In this document: one piece after another, positions 20,379 to 30,599 of the stretch
How positions within the stretch are numbered: the stretch's first letter is position 1
Layout: each line of letters begins with the position of its first letter
Source of the DNA: Photobacterium angustum
Lineage (GTDB): Bacteria > Pseudomonadota > Gammaproteobacteria > Enterobacterales > Vibrionaceae
Assembly: GCF_002954615.1 (NCBI RefSeq)
Contig: NZ_MSCJ01000001.1
Coordinates: forward strand, 62,001-126,000
Direction: 5' to 3'
DNA: 64,000 bases
Position numbers and translations under genes: made by a program
Notes under the pieces: generated by a model
What the model saw: only the letters and a program-made list of their open reading frames with translations
Databases searched by the model: none
What the model was told of the DNA's origin: nothing

Positions 20379-21671
20379 TTATTGTTTAATTAAGCCTTTA
20401 TTTATATCAACAATATCTTGCTCACTCAGGGTACCTACCGCTTGTTTTAGCTGTAGTTGTGCAAGAATGTAATCATAACGAGCATTAGCTAATAGGCTGT
20501 TTGCTGAATAGAGGCTCTTTGTTGAGTCAAGAACATCAACAATAGTACGCGTACCCACATCAAAGCCCGCTTCTGTTGCTTCTAAAGCTGATTTAGCTGA
20601 AATAACGAGTTGTTTGTATGCTTTTATTGAACCAGCAGCGGCATGAATGTTGTTGTAATAGTTACGTACATCTTTTACAACCGTGCGGTATTGACCTTCA
20701 AGCTCTTCACTTGACGCTACATACGCGTATTGCGCTTGTTTTACTTGAGAGCTGATATTACCACCAGAATAAACGGGCAGGTTTAACTGAATTCCTGCAG
20801 TTAAAGAACCTTGATCTGGATCGCCTACTGGTCCTGACTTATCGTATTTATAACCCGAAGTGAACGATAAGGTTGGTAGGTGCCCAGATTCTGCAAGTGA
20901 AATATTGTCTCTTGCGATATCTTGACCAATTCTTGACGCCAATAATGATAGGTTGTCAGTTTCAGCTGTTTTTACAAACGTATCAGGTGATTGTTGTAAT
21001 GGCGTCACTGAGAAAGTCTTGGTGTTCAAGGTATCCAGAGAGGTGTACTCACGGCCTGTAATTTCACGCAATTCTTCGTAGCTATTTGCAACTGCATTTT
21101 CTTTTAGAATCACATCAGCCGCAACTTGATCGTATTGTGCTTGGGCGTCATGGACATCTGTAATGGCAGATAGACCCACTTCAAAGCGTTGTTTCATCTG
21201 TTCTAGTTGTCGGCCTACAGCTTTCTTTTCGGCCTCACCAAAACTTAGATCGTCTTTAGCTTTTAAAATATTAAAGTAAGCCTGTGCAACACGAAGAATT
21301 AAGCCTTGCTGCTCAGCTGAGTATGCAGCATCACTTTGACGTGCTGTTTTTTCTGATACGTCTAAACCAATCCAGCTTGAGCGATTATAAATTTCTTGGT
21401 CAAGCTGAAGACCGCCAACAAATCCATCTTTATTGTTTTTGGCATCTAAATGGTAAGTATTGTAGCCCGCGCTTAAGTTAATTTGCGGTAGTAATACACT
21501 ACGAGAAGAGTTAATTGCTTCAAATGCTGCATCTTTATCTGCTGCGGCTTTTAGAAGTTGTGGATCATTTTGTTTTGCTTGCTGATAAATTTGAGCGAGA
21601 TCATCAGCAAGAGCTGATTGACTTAGTGAGCCAAATGCAAGGCTGATAACGATTGGAAGCAATTTTTTCAT
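20379..21671 (-). CDS. tolC: Outer-membrane channel protein TolC
   Basis: A 430-residue outer-membrane efflux protein from the ATG at 21671, giving a clean signal peptide (MKKLLPIVISLAFGSLSQSALA, cleaved before DDLAQIYQQ). Two outer-membrane-efflux repeats with long heptad-like helices follow, as expected for the trimeric channel-tunnel that serves RND, MFS and type I export systems. No partner pump is adjacent; the neighbouring nudF, divergent from it, matches the enteric order. It is shorter at the C-terminus than E. coli TolC (493), as is common in Vibrionaceae. Confidence 0.94.
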   Translation of the reverse strand: MKKLLPIVISLAFGSLSQSALADDLAQIYQQAKQNDPQLLKAAADKDAAFEAINSSRSVLLPQINLSAGYNTYHLDAKNNKDGFVGGLQLDQEIYNRSSWIGLDVSEKTARQSDAAYSAEQQGLILRVAQAYFNILKAKDDLSFGEAEKKAVGRQLEQMKQRFEVGLSAITDVHDAQAQYDQVAADVILKENAVANSYEELREITGREYTSLDTLNTKTFSVTPLQQSPDTFVKTAETDNLSLLASRIGQDIARDNISLAESGHLPTLSFTSGYKYDKSGPVGDPDQGSLTAGIQLNLPVYSGGNISSQVKQAQYAYVASSEELEGQYRTVVKDVRNYYNNIHAAAGSIKAYKQLVISAKSALEATEAGFDVGTRTIVDVLDSTKSLYSANSLLANARYDYILAQLQLKQAVGTLSEQDIVDINKGLIKQ

Positions 21672-21986
21672 GGATGCCTTTCCTGGTCTTGCTGACAAAA
21701 TGGGAGCTAAAAATATAATTACAAACTGTAGTTTACCTCAACATGCCTTGCTTGAAACTGATCATTGCAAAAATTTACCTAAATATGATGGTTTATTTTT
21801 TATTTATGGTGGTTGAAATTTGAACTTTGAGCAATTGATTTAAAAAAAATTGTAATCTTTATTAATTTTGTTGAAGTAAATCATTGCTGATAATCTGATT
21901 GAATGAAAAGATAGCCAACCTTCTCTGTTTGTTATGGTTATCTGTTAATTATTGCGAGCTAGCGCACTTTATTTATAAAGGGAATA
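21672..21986. promoter_or_regulatory. AT-rich divergent promoter region of tolC and nudF
   Basis: These 315 bases separate the divergent tolC and nudF. They are strongly AT-rich with several A- and T-tracts. They must hold promoters for both directions, but I could not assign convincing -35/-10 pairs or a named operator by eye. No small reading frame or stable hairpin stands out. Confidence 0.4.
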
Positions 21987-22613
21987 ATGATGAGCCAAAA
22001 TAAGACAAGTCCACTGCAGTTTGGTGTGGATGATGTAAAAGTTGAGGCGAAAGATATTGTCTACAATGGCTTTTTTAAAATGGTGAAATACCGTTTTCGT
22101 CATAAACTATTTGCTGGTGGATGGAGCGATACGGTCAACCGAGAAATGTTTGAACGTGGGCATGCCGCTGCTTTATTACCTTATGATCCTGTCACTGATG
22201 AAGTGGTTTTAATTGAACAATTTCGTGTCGGTGCGATGGTGGCTGGATGTGAGCCTTGGCAATTAGAAATTGTCGCGGGCATGATTGATCACCAAGATGA
22301 ATCTGCAGAAGATGTCGTTAAACGAGAAGCGGTTGAAGAGGCGGGGTTAACCGTCACTGAACTTCAAAAGGTGACGCGTTATTTATCAAGCTCTGGTGGT
22401 TGTTCTGAAATGCTGGATATATTCGTTGGCACTGTTGATAGCACAATAGCGAGTGGTATTCATGGTTTAGCTGAAGAAAGTGAAGATATTCGTGTTCACG
22501 TTGTGCCGAGAACACAAGCCTATCAGTGGGTAGAATCTGGTAAAATTGAAAATGCAGCCTCGATTATTGCCTTACAATGGTTACAGCTTCATTATTTACA
22601 GCTACGACAATAG
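21987..22613 (+). CDS. nudF: ADP-ribose diphosphatase (Nudix)
   Basis: A 208-residue Nudix hydrolase that cleaves ADP-ribose to AMP and ribose-5-phosphate. The Nudix box is seen as GMIDHQDESAEDVVKREAVEEAG, with the catalytic REAVEEAG core (about residues 98-120). The start is one of two consecutive ATGs behind AAAGGGA. It opens the nudF-yqiB-cpdA-yqiA-parE series in the same order as E. coli. Confidence 0.95.
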   Translation: MMSQNKTSPLQFGVDDVKVEAKDIVYNGFFKMVKYRFRHKLFAGGWSDTVNREMFERGHAAALLPYDPVTDEVVLIEQFRVGAMVAGCEPWQLEIVAGMIDHQDESAEDVVKREAVEEAGLTVTELQKVTRYLSSSGGCSEMLDIFVGTVDSTIASGIHGLAEESEDIRVHVVPRTQAYQWVESGKIENAASIIALQWLQLHYLQLRQ

Positions 22614-22651
22614 GCCAATAAAAGGTTATAACTATTTAAAGGATTTTATCA

Positions 22652-23080
22652 TTGAACTCTCGATATTCAGTCGATTTATCAAGCCTTATGCGCTTGTACG
22701 AAACCAATTATGCTAAGTTGCTCCCGTTATTACCTCGTAGTGACGAAGTAGGTGATGAAAGGTTTTATCGAGTGTGTGATGATATATATCGCTTAAAAAT
22801 CATAGAATCCACACGCTATACTACGATGATTTCTCTAGGATTAAAGAGTGATCAAGATGTTGTCGATTATTTATCGCCAGTGTTAACAGTAAGGCTTTAT
22901 CATGATGCTAGAGTCGCAGAAGTGTGTTCCGCTCAACAGATTTCTCGTTTAAAGCCAATATATGATTATCCTAACTTGCGTATGCATCAGAAAGATGAGA
23001 AACATCAAGTAAATCGTTTTTTAGGCGATTGGTTAAACCATTGTTTACGCCGTGGGATCAGTAACCAATCTGTTTGTTAA
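22652..23080 (+). CDS. yqiB: DUF1249 family protein YqiB
   Basis: A 142-residue cytoplasmic protein of unknown function, beginning MNSRYSVDLSSLMRLYETNYAKLLPLLP, typical of DUF1249. The start is TTG, supported by AAAGGA upstream and by the family N-terminus. It lies between nudF and cpdA as in enterics, probably in one transcript. Confidence 0.92.
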   Translation: MNSRYSVDLSSLMRLYETNYAKLLPLLPRSDEVGDERFYRVCDDIYRLKIIESTRYTTMISLGLKSDQDVVDYLSPVLTVRLYHDARVAEVCSAQQISRLKPIYDYPNLRMHQKDEKHQVNRFLGDWLNHCLRRGISNQSVC

Positions 23081-23118
23081 TTGTTTTTGATTGATTAAAA
23101 GACAAGGTTTTTGACGTT

Positions 23119-23943
23119 TTGCAGACCTATTCGCTGCCACAGACGAACCCTGATAGTGTGGTTCTTCTTCAAATTACAGACACTCATTTGTTTGCCAATG
23201 AATCAGGCGCTCTGCTTGGTGTGGCAACTCAACAGAGCTTTCATGCCGTACTTAATGCGGTAGATGCTTCTTCGCGTAAATTTGATGCAATTGTTGCAAC
23301 AGGAGATATTTCCCAAGATCACACTCCCGATTCTTATCAACGTTTTGCTGAAGGCATTTCTCGTTGGGAACAACCGTGTTTTTGGTTACCGGGCAATCAT
23401 GATTACCAACCAACAATGGCATCAATATTACCTTCTGAACAAATTAAAGATTGTGAGCAAATCTTAGTCGGTGAACATTGGCAAGTTGTACTACTTGATA
23501 GCCAAGTTGCTGGTGTTCCACATGGTGAATTATCACATCATCAATTAGCATTACTTGATCACGCTTTATCGCTACACCCTGAACGACATGCATTGGTATT
23601 ACTCCATCACCATCCGTTACCCGCTGGGAGCGCATGGCTTGATCAACATCAGTTACACAATAGTGATGCACTGTGGCAGGTCATTGATAAACATCCTCAA
23701 GTGAAAGCTATTTTATGCGGCCACATTCATCAAGAGTTGGATCGTATTCATCGTGATGTCAGAGTGCTAGCTACACCTTCGACGTGTATTCAATTTCTTC
23801 CCGATTCTGATGATTTTGCATTAGATCAAGTAACCCCTGGTTGGCGTTATTTAGAATTAACCGCGACAGGGGATATTATTACTCATGTTGAACGCCTTGA
23901 AGGTGATGTATTTCAACCAACTTTTGATTCAGCAGGGTATTAA
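23119..23943 (+). CDS. cpdA: 3',5'-cyclic-AMP phosphodiesterase
   Basis: A 274-residue class III cAMP phosphodiesterase with the calcineurin-type metallophosphoesterase motifs in order: DTHLF, GDISQDH, GNHDY, HHHPLP and GHIHQE. It hydrolyses cAMP and so tunes CRP-dependent control. The start is TTG with AAGG upstream, the second TTG start in a row in this operon. Its stop overlaps the yqiA ATG. Confidence 0.95.
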   Translation: MQTYSLPQTNPDSVVLLQITDTHLFANESGALLGVATQQSFHAVLNAVDASSRKFDAIVATGDISQDHTPDSYQRFAEGISRWEQPCFWLPGNHDYQPTMASILPSEQIKDCEQILVGEHWQVVLLDSQVAGVPHGELSHHQLALLDHALSLHPERHALVLLHHHPLPAGSAWLDQHQLHNSDALWQVIDKHPQVKAILCGHIHQELDRIHRDVRVLATPSTCIQFLPDSDDFALDQVTPGWRYLELTATGDIITHVERLEGDVFQPTFDSAGY

Positions 23944-24521
23944 TGGCACCGCTACTTATTTATTTACACGGCTTTAATAGCTCGCCACAATCACTAAAAG
24001 CGCAACAGATGGCGCAGTATTGTGCAGACCATCGACCTGATATTAAGGTTGTGATGCCGCAATTACCTAGCTATCCTGAAGAGGCGCAGGTTTATCTTGA
24101 ACAGTTGATCCTTCGCTTTAAAGACGAGTACAAGATAGGTTTAGTAGGGAGTTCATTAGGTGGGTATTTATGTACTTGGTTAAGTGAACGGTTTGCTTTA
24201 CCTGCGGTATTAATTAACCCAGCAGTAAAACCTTATGAGTTGTTAGTTGATTATTTAGGACCACAGCAGAATCCATATAGTGGTGAAAATTATGTACTTG
24301 TTCCCCAGCATATGGCGCAATTACAACAACTAGATGTGGCGACAATACATGCTCCACAACGCTTTTGGGTGCTATTGCAAGAAGGTGATGAAGTATTAGA
24401 TTATCGCCAATCCATGTTGAAATATGCTGAATCAAAATTGACCGTTGAACCTAATGGGGATCATAGTTTTGTCAATTTTGAACGATTTCCTGCGTCAATT
24501 ATCCAATTCTTAGAATTATAA
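23943..24521 (+). CDS. yqiA: YqiA esterase, alpha/beta hydrolase
   Basis: A 192-residue serine esterase of the YqiA family. The nucleophile elbow GSSLGGY (about residues 67-73) and the C-terminal GDHSFVNF histidine are visible, with HGFNSSPQS near the start. The E. coli homologue hydrolyses short acyl esters; its physiological role is unclear. The start overlaps the cpdA stop. A 214-base gap follows before parE. Confidence 0.93.
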   Translation: MAPLLIYLHGFNSSPQSLKAQQMAQYCADHRPDIKVVMPQLPSYPEEAQVYLEQLILRFKDEYKIGLVGSSLGGYLCTWLSERFALPAVLINPAVKPYELLVDYLGPQQNPYSGENYVLVPQHMAQLQQLDVATIHAPQRFWVLLQEGDEVLDYRQSMLKYAESKLTVEPNGDHSFVNFERFPASIIQFLEL

Positions 24522-24735
24522 CTGGTAGAATGCTGCCATGTTTAGCATTCGCGAATGACTCAGTGTCGCGATATGTTTTCTGATAATGCTTATATTTCTA
24601 TGACATGTTCTATCTGATGTTCTTGTAAATAACATCATTACTCACAGTCATGAGCCTTCATGTGTCCCAGAACTTGACATATAGCGCTGGGTTACTGACT
24701 ATTATTTTCAAAACTTTCCCGTAAATTTCCGTGAT

Positions 24736-26619
24736 ATGACAGATCAAAGCTATAACGCTGGAGCCATTGAGGTTCTTAATGGCCTTGAGCCAGTACGCCG
24801 CCGTCCCGGTATGTATACCGATACGGCTCGACCTAACCACTTAGGTCAAGAAGTTATCGATAACAGTGTCGATGAAGCATTGGCTGGACATGCCCGTAAA
24901 GTTGAAGTGATTCTTCATGCCGATCAATCATTAGAGGTGGTTGATGATGGTCGTGGTATGCCTGTTGATATTCACCCCGAAGAAGGTGTATCAGGGGTTG
25001 AACTTATTTTATGTAAGCTTCACGCCGGTGGTAAGTTTTCTGGTAAAAACTACCAATTTTCAGGTGGTTTACACGGGGTAGGCATCTCGGTTGTAAACGC
25101 CCTTTCTAAGCGTGTTGAAGTCACGGTAAAACGTGATGGTCAAGTGTATCAAATTGCCTTTGAAAATGGCGATAAAGTCTCAGAGCTTGAGGTGATAGGC
25201 ACTTGTGGCCGTCGTGCAAAAGGCACACGAGTTCACTTTTGGCCAGATCCAAAATATTTCGACAGTGCCAAGTTCTCAGTTTCCCGCCTGAAGAGCAATC
25301 TAAAAGCTAAAGCAGTGTTATGCCCTGGTTTAGAAATTGTATTCACCAATAAAATCACTGATGAAACGATTCGTTGGTGCTATGAAGATGGCTTAAAAGA
25401 CTACCTTGCTGAAGGTGTAAAAGGGTATACATTACTGCCAGAAGAACCATTTACTGGTGTGTTCAGTTCGCAAACAGAAGCCGCTGATTGGGCGCTGTTA
25501 TGGCTACCTGAAGGTGGTGAATTGATCACTGAAAGTTATGTTAACTTGATCCCAACAGCGCAAGGGGGTACTCACGTTAACGGTTTACGCCAAGGCTTGT
25601 TAGATGCGATGCGTGAATTCTGTGAATTCCGTAATCTTCTGCCACGAGGTGTGAAATTAACGGCTGATGATATTTGGGATCGTTGTGCGTATGTCCTGTC
25701 GGTAAAAATTCAAGATCCACAATTTGCCGGTCAAACCAAAGAACGTTTATCGTCGCGTCAATGTGCGGCGTTTGTTTCTGGTGTGGTAAAAGATGCCTTT
25801 AGCTTATGGCTTAATGAACGTCCACAACTGGCAGAGCAATTAGCAGAAGTCTGTATTGCAAATGCGCACCGTCGTATGCGTGCAAGCAAAAAAGTGGTAC
25901 GTAAGAAAATTGCATCAGGCCCTGCACTACCTGGTAAGTTAGCGGACTGTTCACAACAAGATCTTAATCGCACTGAATTATTCCTTGTCGAGGGTGACTC
26001 GGCGGGCGGCTCGGCGAAACAAGCTCGTGATCGTATGTTCCAAGCGATCATGCCACTTCGCGGTAAAATTTTAAATACGTGGGAAGTGTCTGCCGATCAA
26101 GTCCTTGCCTCTCAAGAAGTACATGATATTTCGGTTGCACTTGGTATTGATCCAGATAGTGATGATTTAAGTGGACTACGTTACGGTAAGATCTGCGTCC
26201 TTGCGGATGCGGACTCCGACGGTCTTCACATTGCTACCTTGTTGTGTGCGTTATTTATGAAGCACTTTGAAACCTTAGTACGTGCCGGACATGTGTTTAT
26301 TGCGATGCCTCCTTTGTACCGTATCGATTTGGGTAAAGAAGTGTACTACGCCCTCGATGAAGCTGAGAAAAACAGTATTCTTGATCGCCTAAAAGGTAAG
26401 CGTGGCAAAGTTAACGTACAGCGATTTAAAGGTCTGGGTGAGATGAATCCATTGCAATTGCGTGAAACCACCATGGATCCTAATACTCGCCGTTTAGTGC
26501 AGTTAACGATTGATGACGACAGTGAAACCAACGAAATGATGGACATGCTACTTGGTAAGAAGCGTGCTGAAGATCGTCGTCACTGGCTGCAAAGCAAAGG
26601 CGATATGGCTGAAGTGTGA
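24736..26619 (+). CDS. parE: DNA topoisomerase IV subunit B
   Basis: A 627-residue ATPase subunit of topoisomerase IV, which unlinks replicated chromosomes. The GHKL ATP site (VIDNSVDEALAG, DDGRGMPVD, GGLHGVGISVVNAL) is followed by the transducer domain and the TOPRIM domain (EGDSAGGSAKQARDR and DADSDGLHI). The length matches E. coli (630). parC follows after 73 bases. Confidence 0.98.
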   Translation: MTDQSYNAGAIEVLNGLEPVRRRPGMYTDTARPNHLGQEVIDNSVDEALAGHARKVEVILHADQSLEVVDDGRGMPVDIHPEEGVSGVELILCKLHAGGKFSGKNYQFSGGLHGVGISVVNALSKRVEVTVKRDGQVYQIAFENGDKVSELEVIGTCGRRAKGTRVHFWPDPKYFDSAKFSVSRLKSNLKAKAVLCPGLEIVFTNKITDETIRWCYEDGLKDYLAEGVKGYTLLPEEPFTGVFSSQTEAADWALLWLPEGGELITESYVNLIPTAQGGTHVNGLRQGLLDAMREFCEFRNLLPRGVKLTADDIWDRCAYVLSVKIQDPQFAGQTKERLSSRQCAAFVSGVVKDAFSLWLNERPQLAEQLAEVCIANAHRRMRASKKVVRKKIASGPALPGKLADCSQQDLNRTELFLVEGDSAGGSAKQARDRMFQAIMPLRGKILNTWEVSADQVLASQEVHDISVALGIDPDSDDLSGLRYGKICVLADADSDGLHIATLLCALFMKHFETLVRAGHVFIAMPPLYRIDLGKEVYYALDEAEKNSILDRLKGKRGKVNVQRFKGLGEMNPLQLRETTMDPNTRRLVQLTIDDDSETNEMMDMLLGKKRAEDRRHWLQSKGDMAEV

Positions 26620-26692
26620 TCAGCCTTTTACTCTATTTCATCTGTTAGTGATAACTGGCAGATAAGCAAAATTAAAGACGGATTATCTAACG

Positions 26693-28969
26693 ATGACTGA
26701 TGTCTCAATGGATGGCGTTGAACAACTTCCTCTTAGGAAGTTTACTGAAGACGCTTATTTAAATTACTCCATGTATGTAATCATGGATCGTGCTTTACCG
26801 TTTATCGGTGATGGTCTTAAACCTGTACAGCGACGTATTATTTATGCGATGTCTGAGCTGGGTTTAAGTGCAACGGCAAAATATAAAAAATCAGCCCGTA
26901 CCGTGGGTGATGTATTAGGTAAATATCACCCTCATGGTGATTCTGCCTGTTATGAAGCTATGGTATTAATGGCACAGCCTTTCTCTTACCGTTACCCGTT
27001 AGTTGACGGGCAAGGTAACTGGGGTGCGCCTGATGATCCTAAGTCATTTGCTGCGATGCGTTATACCGAATCTCGTTTATCACGCTTTTCTGAAGTGTTG
27101 CTGTCTGAATTAGGCCAAGGCACCGCAGATTGGGTACCAAACTTTGATGGTACAATGCAAGAGCCTAAGATGTTACCTGCACGTCTGCCGCATATTTTGC
27201 TTAATGGCGTAACGGGTATTGCTGTTGGTATGGCAACTGATATTCCACCGCACAATGCGCGTGAAGTTGCCAATGCAGCAGTACACATGATTGAAAATCC
27301 AAAGGCAGATCTTGATGCGCTAATGGAGTTTGTTCAAGGCCCTGATTACCCAACTGAAGCGGAAATCATTACCTCTAAAGCTGACTTAAAGAAAGTCTAT
27401 AAGAGTGGCCGAGGCAGTATTAGAATGCGCGCGGTTTGGCACAAAGAAAACGGTGATATTGTTATTACCGCATTGCCACACCAAACGTCAGGTGCAAAAC
27501 TGCTTGAGCAAATCGCTAGCCAAATGCGTGCGAAGAAATTGCCAATGGTTGAGGATTTACGTGACGAATCTGATCACGAAAACCCAACTCGCATTGTGAT
27601 TGTGCCACGCTCTAACCGCATTGATTGCGAACAGTTGATGAATCACTTGTTTGCTTCAACGGATCTTGAAAAGAGCTTCCGTGCGAACTTGAACATGCTG
27701 GGTCTAGATGGTCGTCCACAAGTTAAAGGTTTAGTGGAGATTATTGCTGAATGGCTGGAATATCGCCGTACAACAGTACGTCGTCGTTTACAGTACCGTT
27801 TAGATAAAGTGAATGCACGCTTACATATCTTAGAAGGTTTACTGGCCGCTTACCTTAATATTGATGAAGTGATTGAGATCATCCGTAATGAGGAAGATCC
27901 AAAAGCAGAATTCATGTCACGTTTTGGTTTATCAGCGATTCAAGCAGACGCAATTTTAGAAATTAAACTGCGTCAGTTAGCCAAGCTTGAAGAAATTAAG
28001 ATCCGTGCAGAACAAGACGAATTAGCCAAAGAGCGTGAGCAACTAGAAAAGTTACTTGGCTCTGAGCGTCGCTTAAATACATTAATTAAGAAAGAAATTC
28101 TCGCTGATGCTGAGAAGTACGGTGATGATCGCCGTTCGCCATTAGTTGAACGTGAAGAAGCGAAAGCATTAACTGAACGTGACTTGATCCCAAGTGAGGC
28201 GATCACCGTTGTGCTATCAGAGAAAGGCTGGATCCGTCATGCTAAAGGGCATGAGGTAGATCCAAGCACGCTAAACTATAAGTCGGGTGACAGTTACCTT
28301 GCGCATGCTCGCGGTAAGAGTAATCAGCCTGCGATTTTCTTAGGCTCTGATGGACGTAGCTATGCGTTAGAATCACATAGCTTGCCATCTGCGCGTAGCC
28401 AAGGTGAACCTATCACGGGGCGTTTAAATTTAACCCCAGGCACAAATATGCGCCAAGTGTTAATGGCAGAAGACGATCAAATTTGGTTAATGGCATCGGA
28501 TGCAGGTTACGGATTTATCTGTAAGAGCACAGATATGGTATCGAAAAATAAGAGTGGTAAAGCCTTATTAACGGTACCTGAAAATGCTGCTGTGCTGCCG
28601 CCACAGCCTGTTGCTGATATTGAGAATGATCAGATATTAGCCATTACCAATGAAGGTCGAATGTTATTGTTCCCAATTAAAGATTTACCGCAACTGGGTA
28701 AAGGTAAGGGTAACAAGATCATCAACATTCCATCTGCACGTTCAAAAGCGCGTGAAGAATTCTTATCCTACTTAACGGTAATTAGTGCAGATACCCATGT
28801 CACTCTTTATGCGGGCAAACGTAAACTAGGATTGAAACCGTCGGATCTCGATAATTTCCGTGGTGAGCGTGGACGTCGAGGAGCGATGTTACCTCGAGGT
28901 CTACAGCGAGTAACACGGATGGAGATTGATTCACCAAACGAGCAATCTTCTGATATTGCATCGGAATAG
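26693..28969 (+). CDS. parC: DNA topoisomerase IV subunit A
   Basis: A 758-residue breakage-reunion subunit. The active tyrosine is Tyr124 in AAMRYTE. The quinolone-determining stretch reads [15 protein letters not shown], keeping the sensitive-type Ser84 and Glu88 (Ser80/Glu84 in E. coli numbering). The C-terminal beta-pinwheel region follows from about residue 490. It pairs with ParE upstream, and a terminator follows. Confidence 0.98.
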   Translation: MTDVSMDGVEQLPLRKFTEDAYLNYSMYVIMDRALPFIGDGLKPVQRRIIYAMSELGLSATAKYKKSARTVGDVLGKYHPHGDSACYEAMVLMAQPFSYRYPLVDGQGNWGAPDDPKSFAAMRYTESRLSRFSEVLLSELGQGTADWVPNFDGTMQEPKMLPARLPHILLNGVTGIAVGMATDIPPHNAREVANAAVHMIENPKADLDALMEFVQGPDYPTEAEIITSKADLKKVYKSGRGSIRMRAVWHKENGDIVITALPHQTSGAKLLEQIASQMRAKKLPMVEDLRDESDHENPTRIVIVPRSNRIDCEQLMNHLFASTDLEKSFRANLNMLGLDGRPQVKGLVEIIAEWLEYRRTTVRRRLQYRLDKVNARLHILEGLLAAYLNIDEVIEIIRNEEDPKAEFMSRFGLSAIQADAILEIKLRQLAKLEEIKIRAEQDELAKEREQLEKLLGSERRLNTLIKKEILADAEKYGDDRRSPLVEREEAKALTERDLIPSEAITVVLSEKGWIRHAKGHEVDPSTLNYKSGDSYLAHARGKSNQPAIFLGSDGRSYALESHSLPSARSQGEPITGRLNLTPGTNMRQVLMAEDDQIWLMASDAGYGFICKSTDMVSKNKSGKALLTVPENAAVLPPQPVADIENDQILAITNEGRMLLFPIKDLPQLGKGKGNKIINIPSARSKAREEFLSYLTVISADTHVTLYAGKRKLGLKPSDLDNFRGERGRRGAMLPRGLQRVTRMEIDSPNEQSSDIASE

Positions 28970-28987
28970 TTATTTCTGATGAGCTAT

Positions 28988-29016
28988 TCAAAGCCCTCAA
29001 GTTGAGGGCTTTTTTG
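28988..29016 (+). terminator. Terminator after parC
   Basis: The inverted repeat AAGCCCTCAA and TTGAGGGCTT followed by a T-run, 20 bases past the parC stop. Confidence 0.88.
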
Positions 29017-29142
29017 ATCTAAGCTGTGCGTATCGTTTCTATTGATAAGCGAATAACAAGTGAGTAAAGAATACACATAAAACGTGTATTTTCTCTTGCT
29101 GTGAGTATACTAGCGAACGCTTGTACGCTGAGGAGAGCTAGA

Positions 29143-29868
29143 ATGATTTTTGTTTTGCGGATATTTGCTATCGCAATTTTTGCTATTGTGACGTTTATTT
29201 TTGGTTGCGGATATTGTTTATTAAGCCCACGTAACCCTAAACACGTTTATACCTTTGGACGTTTGTTTAGCAAAATGTCACGTGTATTAGGGATCAAATT
29301 AGAGTTCCGATACGCAGAGGGTGCTGAAAAAGTAGGCTCTGCTATTTATATTGCGAACCACCAGAATAATTATGATCTTTTTACGGTTTCTGGTGCAATC
29401 ATGCCTCGTACCGTTACCGTGGGTAAAAAAAGTTTAGTATGGTTACCGTTATTTGGTCAGCTATACTGGATCACGGGTAACATCTTAATTGATCGTGCAA
29501 ACCGCAGCAAAGCAGTGGGTACCATAGGTCAAGTTGTCGATAAAATTAAGCAAAACAAAGTTTCAGTGTGGATGTTCCCTGAAGGCACTCGCTCTCGTGG
29601 TCGTGGTTTATTACCGTTTAAAACCGGTGCTTTTCATGCTGCAATTGGCGCGAATGTTCCCGTTGTACCGATTGTTTGTAGCTCAACGGAGCATGTCAGC
29701 TTAAATCGTTGGAATAACGGTGTAGTGATTGTTGAAGTGATGAAGCCGATTTCAACTGATGGCTTAACAAAAGAAGATGTTCGCAGTCTCTCTAGCCGTT
29801 GTCATGATGTCATGGAAGAAAAATTAGCAGAGCTTAATGCAGAAGCGAGTGAACGTAGTAAACGCTAA
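29143..29868 (+). CDS. plsC: 1-acyl-sn-glycerol-3-phosphate acyltransferase
   Basis: A 241-residue membrane-associated enzyme that makes phosphatidic acid from lysophosphatidic acid. The acyltransferase motifs NHQNNYD (the HX4D box, about residues 76-82) and FPEGTRSRGRG are intact, after an N-terminal membrane helix. The ATG at 29143 is preceded by AGGAGAG and fits the family better than an upstream GTG. It follows parC as in E. coli, but a terminator separates them. Confidence 0.96.
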   Translation: MIFVLRIFAIAIFAIVTFIFGCGYCLLSPRNPKHVYTFGRLFSKMSRVLGIKLEFRYAEGAEKVGSAIYIANHQNNYDLFTVSGAIMPRTVTVGKKSLVWLPLFGQLYWITGNILIDRANRSKAVGTIGQVVDKIKQNKVSVWMFPEGTRSRGRGLLPFKTGAFHAAIGANVPVVPIVCSSTEHVSLNRWNNGVVIVEVMKPISTDGLTKEDVRSLSSRCHDVMEEKLAELNAEASERSKR

Positions 29869-29894
29869 TTTATTTGTTTCGTAAGTATTAATAA

Positions 29895-29927
29895 ACAAGG
29901 ACATGTTTATCACATGTCCTTGTTTTA
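29895..29927 (+). terminator. Terminator after plsC
   Basis: The inverted repeat AAGGACATGT and ACATGTCCTT followed by a T-rich run. Confidence 0.85.
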
Positions 29928-29976
29928 TTTTAACCCCTGAATATCAGGGGGTAATTTATAACAGTAGTAAAGAGTG

Positions 29977-30501
29977 ATGACTGAAGAATATGTAGTCTTG
30001 GTTGATAGCCAAGGTGAATTTCAAGGCTTACAAGAGAAAATGGCAGCACATAAACAAGGTGCTTTGCATTTGGCTTTTTCGGTTTTGTTATATCGAAATA
30101 CCACGTCTGGTCGTGAATACTTACTTCATCAACGCGCGTTGCACAAATATCATAGTGGTGGATTGTGGACTAATACGTGTTGTTCACACCCTCGCCAACA
30201 TGAGTCGATAGAGCAAGCTGGTATCCGACGTTTAGCAGAAGAAATGGGGATCACGGAAGTGACTTCGTTGTCTGATATTGGTCACTTCTGCTATTACGCA
30301 GAGCTTGATAACCAACTGTTTGAGCATGAGCTCGATCATGTGTTGGTGGCTGATGCTGGCGAGATAAAGGTTGTTCCTAACGCTGATGAAGTGATGGATT
30401 ATCGCTGGTGGTCTGAAGAGGCGATTAAACAAACGCTAAAGACTCAGCCTGAGTTATTTACAGCATGGTTTAGTCAAGTGTTTGCTTTTGCCACTAAGTA
30501 A
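29977..30501 (+). CDS. idi: Isopentenyl-diphosphate delta-isomerase, type I
   Basis: A 174-residue Nudix-fold isomerase that interconverts IPP and DMAPP. The catalytic cysteine motif NTCCSHPR (about residues 66-73), the RLAEEMGI Nudix-like helix and ELDHVLVA with metal ligands are visible. The start is ambiguous: the GTG at 29974 directly precedes the ATG at 29977. It is flanked by terminators on both sides, so it is a single-gene unit. Bacteria using the MEP pathway do not strictly need it, because IspH makes both isomers. Confidence 0.94.
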   Translation: MTEEYVVLVDSQGEFQGLQEKMAAHKQGALHLAFSVLLYRNTTSGREYLLHQRALHKYHSGGLWTNTCCSHPRQHESIEQAGIRRLAEEMGITEVTSLSDIGHFCYYAELDNQLFEHELDHVLVADAGEIKVVPNADEVMDYRWWSEEAIKQTLKTQPELFTAWFSQVFAFATK

Positions 30502-30518
30502 TTAGCGTTGTTTTATTA

Positions 30519-30560
30519 ATAAAAAAGCTGCTAACGAGGTTCCGTTAGCAGCTTTTTTTA
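30519..30560 (+). terminator. Terminator after idi
   Basis: A long inverted repeat (AAGCTGCTAACG and CGTTAGCAGCTT) with A- and T-runs, between convergent idi and ridA. It probably serves both. Confidence 0.9.
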
Positions 30561-30599
30561 TGGCAAATTAAGACGTAATTAAACGTTTATTAGCAACGA

